NCBI GenBank assembly: GCA_905209075.1
Contig: CAJLRL010000003.1
Span: 151,875-215,874, forward strand
Length of the DNA stretch: 64,000 bases
DNA from: an uncultured Lachnospiraceae bacterium
GTDB taxonomy: Bacteria > Bacillota > Clostridia > Lachnospirales > Lachnospiraceae
Direction: 5' to 3'
Each line of letters opens with the position of its first letter. The first letter of the stretch is position 1. Below, in pieces: positions 61,418-64,000 of this stretch. The notes below the pieces were generated by a model. That model did not search any database and was not told the DNA's origin. It worked only from the letters and a program-made list of their open reading frames with translations. A program made the position numbers and the translations under genes.

Positions 61418-61590
61418 TTATACTACTGAAACAGGCTTTTCCTTCTTTTTCATTTCTGAATTTTTTTCGTGTAGATTCGTGTTGTACAGCTGATAAAGGC
61501 TGGTATCCTTGCTGATCTGATTATCAAACGGAATGACTACATTACCACACTTAAGTACAAGTCCCTCTGTCGTGCCGAATCTCTCCTGTT
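61418..61590 (-). pseudogene. Fragment of an unrecognised gene fused behind the MarR remnant
   Basis: On the minus strand a frame of about 57 codons (RFGTTEGLVLKCGNVVIPFD, then NQISKDTSLYQLYNTN) ends at the TAA at 61418. It has no start codon of its own and is in a different frame from the MarR remnant. I do not recognise the family. Confidence 0.4.
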
Positions 61591-61727
61591 CTCTGCAGAT
61601 TATGTATCACGTCCATATACTGTATATATGCAGGTGTGACTCCATTTGGCAGTTCCGGCAGCAGTTCTCTTATTCTCTTTGCCAGATAGCAGGCATCTAG
61701 CATTCCTTTTATCTTGTCAGGCTGCAT
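61551..61727 (-). pseudogene. N-terminal fragment of a MarR-type transcriptional regulator
   Basis: A 58-codon frame starting at ATG 61727-61725 with an AAAGGA ribosome site. The first 45 residues (MLDACYLAKRIRELLPELP, GVTPAYIQYMDVIHNLQ) resemble the N terminus of small MarR-family regulators of Clostridia. The winged-helix DNA-binding part is missing: the sequence changes to unrelated residues and stops. It is divergent from the intact DUF6512-like gene, a common repressor-target layout. Confidence 0.6.
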
Positions 61728-61760
61728 GATGTTTTCCTTTCATTCATATAACCAATAAAA

Positions 61761-61781
61761 TAATTACCTATGTTAATTACC
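61761..61781. promoter_or_regulatory. Operator-like direct repeat between the MarR remnant and the DUF6512-like gene
   Basis: TAATTACC occurs at 61761-61768 and 61774-61781, 13 bases apart, in the divergent region 61728-61863. It may be the binding site of the lost regulator. No confident promoter could be assigned. Confidence 0.35.
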
Positions 61782-61863
61782 ATATGTAGTTATATATTTA
61801 AAAAATAAAATGTCAATTATTTTTTTCAACATATTCACAGATCATTCATCATATACTAGGTGC

Positions 61864-62409
61864 ATGAATGATTTAAGAAAAATAAAACGACAAAATCTAT
61901 TAATCTATATCACCGGTTACATCGCAGTGACGGTTCTTGGAACGCTTTTACACTTTGTGTATGGATTGAGCAGTTCAAACATGCTGGTCGGACTTTTTGC
62001 TGCTGTAAATGAGTCGACATGGGAGCATATGAAGCTGGCCTTTTATCCGATGCTCATATTTTCCGTAATATTCATGGTGATCTATTACAAACAGCCCTCC
62101 CACAGTGGGACTCTTCCTGTCGGATGTACAGCAGCAAATCTGGCCGAGTCTACGCTGCTTGCCACCTGGCTTATTCCGGTAATGTTTTACACATATTCCG
62201 GGATATTGGGCTTTAACGTGGCATTTATAGATATCGCTATATTTTTTATTAGTGTATTATTTGCTTTTATACATCTGTGGAAGCTGCAAAATAATGATGA
62301 CTGCGGATGTTATGGATTTTTAATCATTGTAGTGGTACAGCTTATCATATTCTTTGTATTTACAAGCAAACCGCCTGCGCTTGGTCTTTTCATTCCACCG
62401 TTAGGTTAA
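61864..62409 (+). CDS. DUF6512-like integral membrane protein
   Basis: A 181-residue protein with about six membrane helices. The motif VNESTWEHMKLAFYPML near residue 50 is characteristic of the family annotated DUF6512, whose function is unknown. The frame is open back to 61810 with an ATG there, but no ribosome site precedes it; the ATG at 61864 follows AGGTG and gives the usual family N terminus. It is intact, unlike its divergent neighbour. Confidence 0.8.
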   Translation: MNDLRKIKRQNLLIYITGYIAVTVLGTLLHFVYGLSSSNMLVGLFAAVNESTWEHMKLAFYPMLIFSVIFMVIYYKQPSHSGTLPVGCTAANLAESTLLATWLIPVMFYTYSGILGFNVAFIDIAIFFISVLFAFIHLWKLQNNDDCGCYGFLIIVVVQLIIFFVFTSKPPALGLFIPPLG

Positions 62410-62573
62410 AAGAATATATAATAATGAATGAATCCACATATCTCTTATCTGTGATGATATTTTACTGAATTTACAGGTTTTTAAGCTGTTTTACTGATAA
62501 TCCCAGCTCTTATATTGCTCTCGACTTTTTATCTTGTGATCACTTCCGAAATATAACGGTATTTTATGCTCTA

Positions 62574-63020
62574 TCACAGCTTGTCGGAATCAAGCACGAT
62601 CGTAAACGGACCATCATTCTCCAGTTCTATCTTCATATCAGCTCCGAATACGCCTCTCTGCACTCCCGGAACCGTCTTTTCACATTCGCTGATGCAGTAC
62701 TCATACAGCCCGTTAGCCATATCAGGCTTTCCTGCCTCCACAAACGAAGGACGGTTGCCCTTTTTACAGTTTGCATACAAAGTAAACTGCGATATCAGAA
62801 GCAGTTTTCCGTTTACATCATTTATCGATAGATTTGTCTTGTCATTTTCATCGGCAAATATCCTCATATTTACAAGCTTTTTTATCATCTTGTCGGCAAT
62901 TTCTTTTGTATCCGTCTCTGCCACGCCGATAAGGACACACAAACCCTTTTCGATGCTTCCTGCTATTTTACCATCTATTGTGCATTTTGCGTGGTTTACA
63001 CGCTGTATTACGAATTTCAT
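62574..63020 (-). CDS. dtd: D-aminoacyl-tRNA deacylase
   Basis: Dtd removes D-amino acids mistakenly attached to tRNA. The 148-residue protein starts [18 protein letters not shown] and contains the active-site motifs [10 protein letters not shown] (with catalytic Thr) and [12 protein letters not shown] near the C terminus. The second motif has Phe where many homologues have Val. AGGAG precedes the ATG on the minus strand. It is an intact housekeeping gene inside an otherwise decayed area; 63021-63297 on its upstream side holds no recognisable gene. Confidence 0.95.
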   Translation of the reverse strand: MKFVIQRVNHAKCTIDGKIAGSIEKGLCVLIGVAETDTKEIADKMIKKLVNMRIFADENDKTNLSINDVNGKLLLISQFTLYANCKKGNRPSFVEAGKPDMANGLYEYCISECEKTVPGVQRGVFGADMKIELENDGPFTIVLDSDKL

Positions 63021-63297
63021 GTATGTTCTCCTTTGATCAATTCATATATTTACCAATTTTTGCATTTATTGCAATTTTGTAAATCTGTAGATTGATTTTA
63101 AACTATATTGGTCAATTATACAAGCTGCCTTTATCGCACATCATTGTTAAGCCTGTATGTGTCCCATGCGATCTTTAGGATTATCCTTGTCCTCATTAAT
63201 GAATCTTTAAGAGGCAGCTTGATTTCAGTTCTCATTGCTGCTTCATTGATCGTTCCATCATCATTGATGGTTCTGCTACTGTCCGAAACATAATCGC

Positions 63298-63652
63298 TTG
63301 ATATTCCTCTGTAGATCGTACCTGTATGCAGAGGATGAAGACTTTATTTTCCGTGTACGAACCTATATCTATTCCAATTTATCCGATCCTGATCTGAACC
63401 GTTCTTCTATTGCAGAATATCTGCATATGAGTCCGGATTATTTATCTTATGTATTTCATCAGAAATTTAACCAGACTCTTAGTGCTTACATTACATCCAT
63501 GCGCACTGATAAGGCAAAGGAGCTTCTTGAAAGAACCAACTGGGGAATGGATATTATTGCAGAAAAAACTGAATTTTCCAGCAGCTCCTACTTTCATAAA
63601 CAATTCAAAAAAAATAACCGGTATTACTCCGCAGCAATACCGGTCTGAATAA
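63298..63652 (+). pseudogene. AraC-type regulator, C-terminal DNA-binding domain, frameshifted
   Basis: Only the AraC/XylS double helix-turn-helix domain is left (DLNRSSIAEYLHMSPDYLSY, then TDKAKELLERTNWGMDIIAE and FSSSSYFHKQFKK). The N-terminal sensor is missing. At 63607-63614 there is a run of eight A; with seven A the frame would continue as KITGITPQQYRSE, the canonical family end, stopping at 63652. As it stands the protein ends in unrelated residues at 63648. Confidence 0.78.
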
Positions 63653-63664
63653 AATTTTTATTAT

Positions 63665-63913
63665 CTATCGAACAGAAAACACTTTCGTACCGTGTGCATG
63701 TACTACGATGGTTAATGCTTCCTTTCCGCTATGTAAAACCTCACCACTCCACAGCTCGGTAAATTCACAGGAATCCTTATCCGGTTCCCGTCCCGACAGC
63801 TATTCCATATTCAAACAGATCTCCCGATCAGTATCACTGAGATTAAACAGTGCTGCCGTAGACATTGCCATTACAACAGCAAGCATACCCTTCATCATAC
63901 TCTTAATTCTCAT
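63665..63913 (-). pseudogene. C-terminal remnant of a glycoside hydrolase (alpha-galactosidase-like)
   Basis: Eighty-three in-frame codons on the minus strand read AALFNLSDTDREICLNME, an in-frame TAG at 63802-63800, then CEFTELWSGEVLHSG and VVHAHGTKVFSVR before the final stop. This resembles the beta-sandwich C terminus of GH27/GH36-type alpha-galactosidases (FNLSD, LWSG, HGT). The catalytic domain is absent. Convergent with the AraC fragment, it suggests a lost sugar-utilisation locus. Confidence 0.45.
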
Positions 63914-64000
63914 AATCGTTTCTCATCTCTGAAACATGTTTTGTTTTTCCTCTGCTTCACTATACAATACCGTTGTAAAAACCAATGTCCAAAGTAGGAA

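Noticed and set aside
61418..61590. Insertion sequence remnant
   Set aside because: The frame could be a transposase end, but I see no terminal inverted repeats or DDE motifs, so I left it unassigned.
63108..63293. 61-codon hydrophobic frame on the plus strand
   Set aside because: No ribosome site, no recognisable family, and an equally long open stretch on the other strand; treated as non-coding.

Overview
The window is a low-GC Gram-positive chromosome segment. Gene order and protein families (CheC/CheD chemotaxis, PolC, YqfC/YqfD sporulation proteins, COG4100 next to mutSL-miaA, minCDE beside rodA, strong AGGAGG ribosome sites, several TTG starts) point to a flagellated anaerobe of the Clostridia, most likely Lachnospiraceae. 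Family-level placement is inference; no rRNA or tRNA gene is present.

Layout. 1-7.1 kb: the end of a flagellar/chemotaxis operon (cheB fragment, cheA, cheW, cheC, cheD, a small membrane protein, sigD, then three poorly known genes, one in the SwrB position). 7.1-11 kb: rpsB-tsf behind a structured leader, then a solo methyl-accepting chemotaxis protein, each ended by a clear terminator. 11-23.6 kb: a probable pseudo-deacetylase and a bactofilin, then pyrH-frr-uppS-cdsA-dxr-rseP-ispG-polC, which couple translation, isoprenoid/lipid supply, membrane proteolysis and replication. 23.6-24.8 kb: minus-strand xpt and a membrane protein. 24.8-40.6 kb: rlmH (probably leaderless), yqfC, a short yqfD, phoH, a degenerate 7TM-HD protein, ybeY, a flippase, a BofC-like protein, two flavoproteins, mutS-mutL-miaA and a COG4100 PLP enzyme. 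40.6-56.2 kb: radC-mreBCD-mrdA-minCDE-rodA-mgsA, a D,D-carboxypeptidase, then a P-loop protein, a HlyD-like protein, yggS, sepF, lspA, rluD and a cytidylate-kinase-like gene: the elongation and division-site machinery.

56.2-64 kb differs sharply. It is accessory and decaying: an FMN-dependent oxidoreductase, an AEC transporter bracketed by palindromic repeats, a DEDDh exonuclease with a zinc ribbon, two YhcG/DUF1016-type nuclease pseudogenes, a duplicated scrap of the AEC gene, 28-bp tandem repeats, a broken MarR-type regulator facing an intact DUF6512-like membrane gene, dtd, an AraC fragment frameshifted in an A8 tract, and the tail of a probable alpha-galactosidase.

I did not find a clear new multi-gene system. 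The most unusual items are: a nuclease gene whose only visible lesions are three in-frame TAA codons; an 18-bp perfect hairpin carrying the ribosome site of the BofC-like gene in its loop; the rpsB promoter embedded in a palindrome ahead of a three-helix leader; the leaderless rlmH promoter; and several enzymes with replaced catalytic residues (deacetylase, MgsA, HD domain). Start codons were chosen by ribosome-site spacing, so several differ from the longest open frame.
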